Assembly: GCA_947427285.1 (NCBI GenBank)
Contig: CANEHE010000008.1
Span: 18,028-82,027, forward strand
Source: an uncultured Porphyromonadaceae bacterium
Lineage (GTDB): Bacteria > Bacteroidota > Bacteroidia > Bacteroidales > Muribaculaceae
Length of the DNA stretch: 64,000 nt
Reading direction: 5' to 3'
A model generated the notes under the pieces. The model was given only the letters and a program-made list of their open reading frames with translations, ran no database searches and was not told the DNA's origin. Below, in pieces: positions 37,451 to 46,507 of this stretch. Within the stretch, counting starts at the first letter, position 1. The number at the start of each line of letters is the position of its first letter. Position numbers and translations under genes: made by a program.

Positions 37451-38590
37451 ATGAAGATTGGATATGACGGAAAGCGGGCCATGCGCAATCTCACGGGGCT
37501 GGGCAACTATTCCAGACTTGTGGTGGAGGCTGTCGCCCGTCACTGTCCGGATTGCCGGTGCGTGCTCTATACTCCTGACATCCGCGAGAATACCCGCATG
37601 GAGACTCTTCTCTCCCTACCCAACGTCAATCTTCGCCTTCCACAGGGAAACGGCATCATGGCCCACGGATCCGCATGGCGCACTTTAGGAATCACATCCC
37701 AACTGCGGAAAGAGAAGATCGATCTTTACCACGGACTCAGCAACGAACTGCCACTCAACATCAAAGGCAGCGGCATACCTTCGGTTGTCACCATGCACGA
37801 CCTCATATTCCGGCGTATGCCCGGATGTTACACGCTTCCGGACCGGTTTCTCTACAATCTCAAATACGGGATGTCGTGCCGGATCGCCAACCGCATCATC
37901 GCAGTCAGCAAACGCACGAAAGATGACATAGTGGAAATCTACGGTGTGGATCCCGACAAGATCGATGTCGTATATCAGGGCTGCGCCGAAGTATTCAGGC
38001 ATACAGCCACACGCAACACACTCGCCATGGTGCGCGAGAAGCATCGGCTTCCCACCCGATATATAGTCCAGGTCGGGACCATCGAGAAAAGAAAAAACCT
38101 TGAGCTGACCGTCCGGGCTCTCTCGGCATTGCCATCCGACGTACATCTGGTGGCTGTGGGTCGCGACCGGGGATATCTGGAACATGTGCGGCGCATCGCA
38201 AGTCAGGTCGGAGTGGCAGATCGGCTGCACGTGCTCGACAGCGTCACGATGGCCGAACTGCCAGCCATCTACCAGCAGGCGGCGGCCGTAGCCTATCCGT
38301 CACGTTACGAAGGTTTTGGCATTCCCGTCCTTGAGGGACTCGAGAGTGGCCGACCTGTGGTCGCAGCCACAGGCTCATGTCTGGAAGAGGCCGGCGGAGA
38401 TGCCGCATTCTACGTCAATCCCGACTCCGCACGCGAGATGGCAGCAGCGTTGGCGGCGGCCATGACGGAAGGTCCCGCGCTGGTAAGCCGTATCGCGCTG
38501 GGCAAACGCCATGCGTCGCGCTTCAACAATGCCGACATCGCCGCCCGCATCGAGGCGGTCTATGACCGCACCCTTTCGGCCCGCGGATGA
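37451..38590 (+). CDS. Family 4 (group 1) glycosyltransferase
   Basis: The 379-aa GT-B protein has an N-terminal acceptor domain (MKIGYDGKRAMRNLTGLGNY) and a C-terminal donor domain. The donor domain contains YIVQVGTIEKRKNLELTVRA and the EX7E motif in PSRYEGFGIPVLEGL. The closest described types are mannosyltransferases of the WbaZ/MtfB kind, but the sugar cannot be read. The track start is a TTG at 37448; the ATG three bases on is preferred. Composition returns to the GC-rich level of the chromosome here. It lies 124 nt before rsmH. Confidence 0.9.
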   Translation: MKIGYDGKRAMRNLTGLGNYSRLVVEAVARHCPDCRCVLYTPDIRENTRMETLLSLPNVNLRLPQGNGIMAHGSAWRTLGITSQLRKEKIDLYHGLSNELPLNIKGSGIPSVVTMHDLIFRRMPGCYTLPDRFLYNLKYGMSCRIANRIIAVSKRTKDDIVEIYGVDPDKIDVVYQGCAEVFRHTATRNTLAMVREKHRLPTRYIVQVGTIEKRKNLELTVRALSALPSDVHLVAVGRDRGYLEHVRRIASQVGVADRLHVLDSVTMAELPAIYQQAAAVAYPSRYEGFGIPVLEGLESGRPVVAATGSCLEEAGGDAAFYVNPDSAREMAAALAAAMTEGPALVSRIALGKRHASRFNNADIAARIEAVYDRTLSARG

Positions 38591-38648
38591 TGACAAAAGG
38601 GTGTCTATAACTTTTTCTCTTAAAAAAGATAAAAAACGGGATTCCGGG

Positions 38649-38680
38649 TTGTAAACTATTTACATTTTTGACTAATTTTA
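38649..38680 (+). promoter_or_regulatory. Promoter of the division/cell-wall cluster
   Basis: TTG (38649-38651), 21-nt spacer, TAATTTTA (38673-38680; last base off consensus), 34 nt before rsmH. No MraZ-type repeated operator boxes are seen in the gap 38591-38713. Confidence 0.5.
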
Positions 38681-38713
38681 CGGAGAAATTCCAGAACACC
38701 TATACCAGCTCTC

Positions 38714-39625
38714 ATGGACACTCCGGCATACCACATACCGGCCCTGCTCGCCGACGCCATCAACGGACTTGACATCAAGCCCGATGGCATATACGTCGAC
38801 GCGACTTTCGGAGGGGGAGGACACTCCCGGGCCATCCTCGCGCGACTTGGAGAAAAAGGGCGTCTGTTTGGTTTCGACCAGGACATCGACGCAAAGGAAA
38901 ACGCTTTCGACGATGACCCGCGGTTTACATTTGTATATTCAAATTTCCGTTACCTCCCCAATTTCCTCCGTTATCATGGAGTGGAGAAAGTGGACGGCAT
39001 CATCGCCGACCTCGGAGTATCGTTCCATCACTTCGACGATGCATCCAGAGGATTCTCTTTCAGAGCCGACGCACCGCTCGATATGCGCATGAACCGGTCC
39101 GCAGGCCGCACAGCCGCCGACATAGTGGCCAGTGCCGACCGACGGGAACTGATCAGGATATTGGGTACATTCGGCGATCTCAAACGCCCTGGTCCGGTGG
39201 CGGATGCAATCATCGCCGCCCGAGAAAAGGGACCTGTCGACACAACCGGGAAACTGCTTGAGGCTGTAAGACCTGCCGTAAGCCCGAAACAGGAGAAAAG
39301 AGAGCTGGCACAGATTTTCCAGGCTCTGAGGATAGAGGTCAATGGTGAGATGCGTGCTCTGGAGTGCTTCCTCACATCCACACTCGGTGCTCTCCGCCCA
39401 GGAGGACGTCTGGCCGTCATCACATATCACTCGCTTGAAGACCGGATGGTGAAAAACTTCATGCGTGGCGGCAATCTATCGGGCGAAGTGGAGAAAGATT
39501 TCTATGGAAAACCTCTTTCCCCCTGGAAAATGATCACCCGCTCCCCCATCGTCCCCTCCGAAGCCGAAATCGAGGCCAATCCGAGAAGCCGTAGCGCGAA
39601 GCTGCGAATCGCGGAGAGGATTTAG
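38714..39625 (+). CDS. rsmH: 16S rRNA (cytosine1402-N4)-methyltransferase RsmH
   Basis: RsmH (MraW) methylates N4 of C1402 in 16S rRNA with SAM. The 303-aa protein begins HIPALLADAINGLDIKPDGI and has the SAM motif DATFGGGGHSRAIL, GIIADLGVSFHHFD and AVITYHSLEDRMVKNF. It is the first gene of the dcw cluster here; mraZ, its usual upstream partner, is absent. Its TAG stop opens a 14-bp tandem repeat. Confidence 0.95.
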   Translation: MDTPAYHIPALLADAINGLDIKPDGIYVDATFGGGGHSRAILARLGEKGRLFGFDQDIDAKENAFDDDPRFTFVYSNFRYLPNFLRYHGVEKVDGIIADLGVSFHHFDDASRGFSFRADAPLDMRMNRSAGRTAADIVASADRRELIRILGTFGDLKRPGPVADAIIAAREKGPVDTTGKLLEAVRPAVSPKQEKRELAQIFQALRIEVNGEMRALECFLTSTLGALRPGGRLAVITYHSLEDRMVKNFMRGGNLSGEVEKDFYGKPLSPWKMITRSPIVPSEAEIEANPRSRSAKLRIAERI

Positions 39626-39690
39626 GCTTTAGGAATTAGATTTTAGGAATTAGATTTTAGGGATTGGATTTTAGGGATTGGATTTCAGAT
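39621..39690 (+). repeat. 14-bp tandem repeat after the rsmH stop
   Basis: Four units of 14 bp lie at 39628-39683: two of TTTAGGAATTAGAT and two of TTTAGGGATTGGAT. The rsmH TAG stop is within a partial unit, and a further partial unit runs toward ftsL. Confidence 0.85.
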
Positions 39691-39706
39691 TTTAAGATTG
39701 ATCCAG

Positions 39707-40084
39707 ATGGCAAAGAAAGTATCTTCTTCCGGAACACCGGATAAATCACAGGCCACAGCTTCCCCAAAATTAGGGTGGCTCGGCGGTCTGCGATACGGAC
39801 AGTCGGTGTCGCTGACTTTTTTCAAGCGCAACGCATGGCTGCTGATGTGCATATTGGTAGCACTCGTGGCACTGATGGGTCTCCGATACAAGACCAAGAC
39901 CAAGATGCAGGAGATCCGTCGCCTTGAGCGGGAACTGGTGCGCGCCGAAAGTTCCAAGCTTCAGGAGAAAGCAGCCTACATGTCGCTCATCCGCGAATCG
40001 GAGATGCAGCGGCTGGTGGACGAACGCCATCTTGGCCTCACATTCCAGGACCAGCCACCCTACACTCTACAATACGAAGACTGA
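39707..40084 (+). CDS. ftsL: FtsL-like cell division protein
   Basis: The 125-aa bitopic protein has a cytoplasmic N-terminus of about 40 residues and one membrane helix (NAWLLMCILVALVALMGL, about 43-60). A periplasmic coiled coil (about 61-100, MQEIRRLERELVRAESSKLQ) follows. This matches the FtsL/FtsB-type subunit that activates FtsWI, and the gene is between rsmH and ftsI as expected. The track start at 39698 is a TTG; the ATG at 39707 is preferred. Confidence 0.85.
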   Translation: MAKKVSSSGTPDKSQATASPKLGWLGGLRYGQSVSLTFFKRNAWLLMCILVALVALMGLRYKTKTKMQEIRRLERELVRAESSKLQEKAAYMSLIRESEMQRLVDERHLGLTFQDQPPYTLQYED

Positions 40085-40120
40085 CACATCTCCCCTCATA
40101 ATCTACCACTATATCTCCCC

Positions 40121-42256
40121 ATGACCGCAAGACAAAAGAAGAAGACAAACAAAGGCAACATACTGATGCGTTACACCTTCCTGTCGCTGATATTTCTGGT
40201 GACAGCCGTGCTTGTCACCGCGAAACTGGTACAGACCACGGTGTTTGAGGCGGCGGCATGGAACGAACGCGCACGGAAAGAGCTTTCGAAAGTGACCACA
40301 ATCGCTCCGGAAAGAGGCAATATCCTGGCCGCCAACGGCAACATCCTGGCATGCAATCTGAAGGTGTATGACATCATGCTTGATCTGCGTCACAGCAAAA
40401 TCAAGAAACTGCGTCAGATACCCTGGGAATCCGTCGACTCCCTCGCCGATTCCCTCGACGTGTACTTCCCCCGCCGCAGCAACCTGAACGTCCATCCCGA
40501 CACGTTCGCCCGCTACACCTGGCACAAGAAACTCCGCGATGAGCTTGAGAAAGAACCCGGTCGACGACGCACCAATCTCCGCATTGCGGCCAAACGATCG
40601 TCGGACGACTTCGACAAGGTACGCAATTTCCCGTTTCTCAAAGACTTCAAAGGTTCCGGATTCCGTATTCCGGTCTACAAGAACGCCCGCGACATCCGCA
40701 TCTACCCCTACGGAAAGATGGCCTACCGCTCCATCGGGCGCGTCAACGAGAACTTCAAGACCGGCGAATTTCACGGATATTCCGGACTGGAGAAAGACCT
40801 CGACTCTCTGCTTTACGGAAAGCCCGGGCGGACCAAGAAAGTCGCTCTGACAAGCGGTATAACCAACTGGACCGACGTGCCGGCGCAACGCGGCTACGAC
40901 ATCGTGACCACCATCGACATCGACCTCCAGGACATGCTTGAACAGGAACTGGCCAAAGTATGCTCCGAGTCAAAGGCAGAATGGGGCACAGCCATTCTCA
41001 TGGAGGTGGCCACAGGCGAGATAAAGGCCATCAGCAACATCGAACTACTTGACGACGGCACATACGGCGAGGCCCTCAACCGGGCTGTGATCGCCTACGA
41101 ACCCGGATCGGTGATGAAGCCTATCTCACTTATGATCGCTTTCGAAGACGGCCTTGTGAAGTCGGTCAACGATGTGATTTCGTGCGCTCCGTTCCAACGC
41201 ACATCCGACCCCCACGGAAGCGGCATGAAAAGCATGAAGCAGGTCATAGAGCAATCGTCCAACCCCGGGATAGCCCGTGTGATATTCCGCGGCTACGCGC
41301 AAGACCCTTCCAAATTTTACGACCGTCTGAGCAGCATCGGCTTCTTCGAACCCATACATTCCGGTATCGCCGACGAGGAGAAACCCCGTGTGCGCAAGCT
41401 TCTTCCGCAGGACTCCAGAGGCAACAACATCACCATGACCGCCCGCCACCTCGACCTTGCCCGCCAGGCATACGGTTACAACACAGTGATCCCTCCCCTC
41501 TACACTCTGGCCTACTACAACGCCATCGCCAACAAGGGACGCATGGTTCGCCCCCATCTGGTACGCTCCCTGCGCGACGAGAACGGCCGCGACTCGACAG
41601 TGACGGCAGGCTACATCCGGGAGCATGTGTGTTCCGAACAGACAGCGGAAAAAGTGAAACAATGCATCCGCGAGGTAGTGTGGGGCAAGCACGGCACCGC
41701 CCGCCTCGTACAGGACGACCGCGTGGAAATCGCAGGCAAGACCGGCACGGCCTATCCGGTGGAAAACGGAGTCTACAACCATGCCAAACGCCGCTACGCC
41801 TTCGCCGGCTTCTTCCCCTACGCCGAACCACGATACAGCTGTATGGCTCTGGTGCTGGGGCCGTCGGGCACAAGTGCCAACCGCACTTCGGGTCAGGTAG
41901 TGAAAAACATCGCCCTGAAGATGTACAGCCGGGGAATGCTCGGCAACACCTCCAACTACGCGCAGGAACGCTCATCCGGCACACCGCTGCTGGCCGCCTC
42001 CACCTCATCGTCAGACACACGCCTGAGCCAGGGCCTCAACACACGCAAAGCCCGTAAGATCTCTACCGCCGGGCCGCCCCACGGCAAAGCGATGCCTGAT
42101 GTCAGGGGTTACGACGCTCCTTCGGCGATACGGATTCTCGAACAGGCCGGACTCAATGTCATAGTCCGCGGGTCAGGACGCGTAGCCGCACAGACGCCGG
42201 AAGCGGGCACCCCACTACGCAAAGGTTCCCGAGCGTACCTCACGCTGAAAATATGA
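40121..42256 (+). CDS. ftsI: Septal penicillin-binding protein FtsI (PBP3) with PASTA domain
   Basis: FtsI is the transpeptidase that crosslinks septal peptidoglycan with FtsW. It has one N-terminal membrane helix (about 19-36), a dimerisation domain, and a transpeptidase domain. The active-site motifs are SVMK (EPGSVMKP, Ser near 330), SSN (EQSSNPG) and KTG (AGKTGTAYPV, near 538). A single PASTA domain ends the protein (MPDVRGYDAPSAIRILEQAG). The 711-aa length including PASTA is usual in Bacteroidetes. It lies 36 nt after ftsL. Confidence 0.95.
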   Translation: MTARQKKKTNKGNILMRYTFLSLIFLVTAVLVTAKLVQTTVFEAAAWNERARKELSKVTTIAPERGNILAANGNILACNLKVYDIMLDLRHSKIKKLRQIPWESVDSLADSLDVYFPRRSNLNVHPDTFARYTWHKKLRDELEKEPGRRRTNLRIAAKRSSDDFDKVRNFPFLKDFKGSGFRIPVYKNARDIRIYPYGKMAYRSIGRVNENFKTGEFHGYSGLEKDLDSLLYGKPGRTKKVALTSGITNWTDVPAQRGYDIVTTIDIDLQDMLEQELAKVCSESKAEWGTAILMEVATGEIKAISNIELLDDGTYGEALNRAVIAYEPGSVMKPISLMIAFEDGLVKSVNDVISCAPFQRTSDPHGSGMKSMKQVIEQSSNPGIARVIFRGYAQDPSKFYDRLSSIGFFEPIHSGIADEEKPRVRKLLPQDSRGNNITMTARHLDLARQAYGYNTVIPPLYTLAYYNAIANKGRMVRPHLVRSLRDENGRDSTVTAGYIREHVCSEQTAEKVKQCIREVVWGKHGTARLVQDDRVEIAGKTGTAYPVENGVYNHAKRRYAFAGFFPYAEPRYSCMALVLGPSGTSANRTSGQVVKNIALKMYSRGMLGNTSNYAQERSSGTPLLAASTSSSDTRLSQGLNTRKARKISTAGPPHGKAMPDVRGYDAPSAIRILEQAGLNVIVRGSGRVAAQTPEAGTPLRKGSRAYLTLKI

Positions 42257-42288
42257 TTTGCGGTTTTCACAGGAAAAGTGTAACTTTG
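42257..42288 (+). promoter_or_regulatory. Internal promoter before murE
   Basis: TTTG (42257-42260), 20-nt spacer, TAACTTTG (42281-42288), a perfect consensus directly after the ftsI stop and 30 nt before murE. It would drive murE to ftsZ separately from the upstream promoter. Confidence 0.8.
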
Positions 42289-42318
42289 CAAGTTAAACGC
42301 TTCTAAAAGAAAAACAAG

Positions 42319-43767
42319 ATGGAGAAACTGTCACGTCTTCTCAATGAGATAAAACCGCTGGAAGTGATCGGTGAGACCGACAAGAATGTAGTCAGTCTTG
42401 AAAGCGACTCGCGGAAAGCGGTGAAAGAGGGTGTGTTTGTCGCCATACGCGGCGTCACCACCGACGGCCACAAATACATCCCGGTAGTGGCCAGTGCCCA
42501 TGTGGGCGCGATCGTATGCGAGGAGCTTCCCTCCTCGCTTGAAAAGGGGATAACATATATCCGGGTGGCCGACAGTTCTGTGGCCCTCGGACAGCTTGCA
42601 TCCGCCTGGTACGGTCATCCTTCGTCGCGGCTGAAGCTTGTGGGCGTCACCGGCACCAACGGCAAGACCACCACAGCCACGCTACTTTATGAGACGGCAC
42701 GCCTGCAGGGACACAAGGCCGGCCTGCTATCTACGGTATGCAACTATATCGACGGACGTGCCGTGCCCACCACCCATACCACTCCCGACCAGCTGACCCT
42801 CAACGCTCTTCTGGCCGAGATGGTGGAGGCCGGTTGCGAATACGCCTTCATGGAGGTAAGCTCGCATGCAGCCGAACAGCACCGCATCGCAGGGCTGACA
42901 TTCACCGGTGGCATCTTCTCGAACCTCACACGCGACCATCTTGACTATCACGGCACTGTCGACAACTACATGCGGGCCAAAAAGAAGTTTTTCGACATGC
43001 TTCCTCCTTCCGCCTTCGCCCTCACCAATCTCGACGACAAGTCGGGCCGATACATGGTGCAGAACACCAAGGCGAAAGTCTACACCTATTCACTGCGGAC
43101 CGACGCCAATTTCCGCGGACGCATCATGGAGACACGCCTCGACGGCACTCTTATGCAGCTCAACGGACACGAAGTGGAGGTGCAGTTCACAGGCAGATTC
43201 AACGCCTACAACCTGACGGCGGTCTACGGAGCGGCCATCCTCACAGGATTCGATCCGGGACAGACGCTGATAGACATGAGCCGACTGGTACCTGTGGCCG
43301 GACGTTTCCAGACATTCCGTTCGCCTGAAGGAGTCACAGCCATCGTAGACTATGCCCACACTCCCGACGCGCTTGTCAATGTCCTCGACACCATCCGGGA
43401 GATAGTCGGCGCATCGGGACATATCACCACTGTGGTGGGAGCCGGTGGCGACCGGGATCATGGCAAACGGCCCATCATGGCCCAGGAAGCCGCATGCCGC
43501 AGCGACCGGCTTGTGCTCACCTCCGACAATCCCCGCACAGAGGATCCGGCGGCGATAATCGCCGACATGAAAGGGGGACTGAGCGAAAGCGAGCTCCGGC
43601 GCACCCTCATAATCGCCGACCGCCGCGAAGCCATCCGCACAGCCATAATGACGGCACAGCCCGGCGAAGTGGTGCTTGTGGCGGGCAAGGGACACGAGAC
43701 ATATCAGGAAATAGACGGCGTACGCCATCATTTCGACGACCGGGAAGAGGTGATGAAGGCTTTATGA
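42319..43767 (+). CDS. murE: UDP-MurNAc-Ala-Glu: meso-diaminopimelate ligase MurE
   Basis: MurE adds the third stem-peptide residue to the peptidoglycan precursor in the cytoplasm. The 482-aa protein has the P-loop [14 protein letters not shown] (about 110-123), the carbamylated-Lys region, and the DNPRTED motif (about 399-405). DNPR is the meso-diaminopimelate specificity motif, so the cell wall should be of the DAP type. An in-frame internal promoter precedes it. Confidence 0.96.
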   Translation: MEKLSRLLNEIKPLEVIGETDKNVVSLESDSRKAVKEGVFVAIRGVTTDGHKYIPVVASAHVGAIVCEELPSSLEKGITYIRVADSSVALGQLASAWYGHPSSRLKLVGVTGTNGKTTTATLLYETARLQGHKAGLLSTVCNYIDGRAVPTTHTTPDQLTLNALLAEMVEAGCEYAFMEVSSHAAEQHRIAGLTFTGGIFSNLTRDHLDYHGTVDNYMRAKKKFFDMLPPSAFALTNLDDKSGRYMVQNTKAKVYTYSLRTDANFRGRIMETRLDGTLMQLNGHEVEVQFTGRFNAYNLTAVYGAAILTGFDPGQTLIDMSRLVPVAGRFQTFRSPEGVTAIVDYAHTPDALVNVLDTIREIVGASGHITTVVGAGGDRDHGKRPIMAQEAACRSDRLVLTSDNPRTEDPAAIIADMKGGLSESELRRTLIIADRREAIRTAIMTAQPGEVVLVAGKGHETYQEIDGVRHHFDDREEVMKAL

Positions 43768-43810
43768 CCAGTCACTGCTCCTTATTCCATAATATCACTG
43801 ACCTATACCG

Positions 43811-45076
43811 ATGCTTTACGCTTTATTCCGACATTTCGCCGACAGCGACTTCCCCGGCCATCATCTGATGGACTACATCACCTTCCGCTCAGGGATCTCG
43901 CTGGCTCTGGCCATGATAATCGCCCTCATATTCGGACGTCTGATCATCGACCGCCTGCAGCGCGGCCAGATAGGAGAGACGGTCCGCAACCTCGGGCTGG
44001 AGGGACAGATGAAAAAGACCGGCACCCCCACCATGGGAGGACTGATAATCATCCTGTCGATTCTGGTGCCATGCCTTCTGATAGGCAATCTCGGCAACGT
44101 CTACATGATCCTTATGCTGGTGGCCACCGTATGGATGGGTGTCATCGGTTTTCTGGACGACTACCGGAAACTGAAATACCACAACAAGGAGGGACTGAAA
44201 GGGAAATACAAGATCACCGGTCAGGTAGGGCTGGGACTGATAGTCGGCCTGACCATGTGGCTGTCGCCTGACGTGGTGATGCGCCAGAACATGGAGGTGG
44301 TCAACGAATCGAACCATGAGGTGGAGGTGGTTCACAGACAGATCGAAGAGAAGACCCCCCAGACCACAATACCGTTCGTGAAGAACCACAACTTCAACTA
44401 TGAGTGGCTCACCGGATGGATAAAAGACAAGGAGGCAGCCACCACACTTGGCTGGATCGTGTTCGTTTTTGTGGTGATATTCGTGGTGACAGCAGTCAGC
44501 AACGGAGCCAATCTCACCGACGGCCTTGACGGACTCTGCGCGGGCACGTCGGCCATCATCGGCCTTGCACTGGCCATTATGGCCTATCTGGGCGGAAACG
44601 TGATCTATTCCGGCTACCTCGACATAATGTACATCCCCGGCAGCGAAGAGCTGGTGGTGTTTGCCGGAGCCTTCATCGGGGCACTTGTCGGATTCCTGTG
44701 GTATAACGCCTTTCCGGCTCAGGTATTCATGGGCGACACAGGCAGCCTTACCATCGGCGGGATATTGGCCGTATTCGCCATCCTCATCCGCAAGGAGCTT
44801 CTCATCCCCCTCCTGTGCCTGATTTTCTTTATCGAGGATCTTTCGGTGATGGTTCAGGTGGCATATTTCAAATATTCCAAAAAGAGGACCGGCGTGGGAC
44901 AGCGTGTATTCAAGATGACACCGATCCACCATCATTTCCAGAAACCGGGAGAGGGCGCCGACTGCCTCATAAAATATCCTTACAACCCGATTCCCGAATC
45001 CAAGATCGTCACCCGGTTCTGGATCGCGGGTATACTTCTGGCGGCAATGACTTTCGTGACGCTGAAAATACGCTGA
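43811..45076 (+). CDS. mraY: Phospho-MurNAc-pentapeptide translocase MraY
   Basis: MraY transfers phospho-MurNAc-pentapeptide to undecaprenyl phosphate, making lipid I in the inner membrane. The 421-aa polytopic protein has KKTGTPTMGGL, GFLDDYRKL, NLTDGLDGL, FMGDTGSLTIGG and MTPIHHHFQKPG. A loop of about 60 residues (around 155-215, hydrophilic) is longer than in E. coli and is common in Bacteroidetes. It lies 43 nt after murE. Confidence 0.97.
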   Translation: MLYALFRHFADSDFPGHHLMDYITFRSGISLALAMIIALIFGRLIIDRLQRGQIGETVRNLGLEGQMKKTGTPTMGGLIIILSILVPCLLIGNLGNVYMILMLVATVWMGVIGFLDDYRKLKYHNKEGLKGKYKITGQVGLGLIVGLTMWLSPDVVMRQNMEVVNESNHEVEVVHRQIEEKTPQTTIPFVKNHNFNYEWLTGWIKDKEAATTLGWIVFVFVVIFVVTAVSNGANLTDGLDGLCAGTSAIIGLALAIMAYLGGNVIYSGYLDIMYIPGSEELVVFAGAFIGALVGFLWYNAFPAQVFMGDTGSLTIGGILAVFAILIRKELLIPLLCLIFFIEDLSVMVQVAYFKYSKKRTGVGQRVFKMTPIHHHFQKPGEGADCLIKYPYNPIPESKIVTRFWIAGILLAAMTFVTLKIR

Positions 45077-45136
45077 CGCGGCTGCCGGATCAGAGACCAT
45101 AATATTGACTGACAGACAAAAACATCCATATTGACG

Positions 45137-46492
45137 ATGACAAAAAGGGAACGACTTGTAGTGTTGGGAGGCGGCGAGAGCGGTGCGGGAGCCGCCGTGC
45201 TCGGCAAAGTGAAAGGCTACGACACGCTGCTCAGCGACGCCGGGACCATCAGACCTGAATACCGCGATCTTCTGACCGCGCACGGTGTGGAATTCGAAGA
45301 GGGAGGCCACACAGAGGAGCGTGTGCTTGAAGCCGATCTGGTGGTGAAGAGTCCCGGCATTCCTCTGACCGCCCCGATTGTGGTCAGCCTGATGGAGAAA
45401 GGGATTCCCGTCATCTCCGAAATAGAGTTTGCCGGACGATACACCGACGCGAAAATGGTGTGCATCACCGGATCCAACGGCAAGACCACCACTACCCTGC
45501 TGACCTACCATATACTCAAGGAAGCCGGGCTCAATGTAGGACTTGCTGGAAACGTAGGCAAAAGCCTTGCACTGCAGGTAGCGTTTGAGAAGCACGACAT
45601 ATATGTGATAGAACTGTCGAGTTTCCAACTCGACAACATGTATGACTTCAAGGCCGACATTGCCGTCATAATGAACATAACTCCGGATCATCTGGACCGT
45701 TACGACCACAAGATGGAGAACTATGTCGCCGCAAAATTCAGAATACTCCGCAACCAGACCAAAGACGACTTTTTCATCTACTGGGAGGGAGATCCAATAG
45801 TACGCGAACAGATCCGTCAGCTCCAGACAGAAGCCATGCTCATGCCTTTCAGCGAGACGGAACAGCCCGACAGCGCGGCATACGTCGACAACGGCATAGT
45901 CCGCTTCCGCACTCCACGCGAAGTGTGGGATATCCCGCGCGACCGCCTGTCGCTCCCCGGGCTTCACAACCTCTACAATTCGATGGCTGCGGGACTTTCC
46001 GCCTCGCTGCTCAACATCCGGAAAGAGAAGATCCGCCGTGCTCTCGAGGACTTCGAGGCCGTAGAGCACCGGCTGGAGTATGTGGCCGATGTAGACGGCG
46101 TAAGATATGTCAACGACTCAAAGGCCACCAACGTCAACTCCACCTGGTATGCCCTTGAAAGCATGACCACACCTACCGTGCTCATCCTCGGAGGCAAAGA
46201 CAAAGGCAACGATTATTCCGAGATAGAACCGTTGGTGAAAGAAAAGGTGAAAGCCATCGTCTGCATGGGCGTCGACAACCGTAAACTACTGGATTTCTTC
46301 AGCGGAAAAGTAGAGGAGATACGCGATACCCACTCGCTTGAGGATGCCGTGGCGGCATGCCGCGAAATAGCAGAAAAAGGCGACACCGTGCTCCTCTCCC
46401 CCTGCTGCGCAAGCTTCGATCTCTTCAAAAGTTACGAGGACCGCGGCGAGAGATTCAAGGCGGCTGTGCGTGCCATGCTCCCGACAGAATAA
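45137..46492 (+). CDS. murD: UDP-MurNAc-L-alanine: D-glutamate ligase MurD
   Basis: MurD adds D-Glu to UDP-MurNAc-L-Ala. The 451-aa protein opens with LVVLGGGESGAGAA, has the P-loop ITGSNGKTTTTLL, IELSSFQLD, NITPDHLDRY and the C-terminal LILGGKDKGNDY. The track start is a TTG at 45131; the ATG two codons later is preferred. It lies between mraY and ftsW in cluster order. Confidence 0.96.
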   Translation: MTKRERLVVLGGGESGAGAAVLGKVKGYDTLLSDAGTIRPEYRDLLTAHGVEFEEGGHTEERVLEADLVVKSPGIPLTAPIVVSLMEKGIPVISEIEFAGRYTDAKMVCITGSNGKTTTTLLTYHILKEAGLNVGLAGNVGKSLALQVAFEKHDIYVIELSSFQLDNMYDFKADIAVIMNITPDHLDRYDHKMENYVAAKFRILRNQTKDDFFIYWEGDPIVREQIRQLQTEAMLMPFSETEQPDSAAYVDNGIVRFRTPREVWDIPRDRLSLPGLHNLYNSMAAGLSASLLNIRKEKIRRALEDFEAVEHRLEYVADVDGVRYVNDSKATNVNSTWYALESMTTPTVLILGGKDKGNDYSEIEPLVKEKVKAIVCMGVDNRKLLDFFSGKVEEIRDTHSLEDAVAACREIAEKGDTVLLSPCCASFDLFKSYEDRGERFKAAVRAMLPTE

Positions 46493-46507
46493 CTCAGATA
46501 TTTGAAA

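Noticed and set aside
39621-39690. Tandem repeat as a CRISPR array
   Set aside because: Units are 14 bp and directly adjacent with no spacers, and no cas genes are present.
43889-46069. 726-aa minus-strand ORF across mraY and murD
   Set aside because: It is antisense to two intact, motif-complete dcw genes in conserved order and has no recognisable domain. It is a codon-bias shadow.
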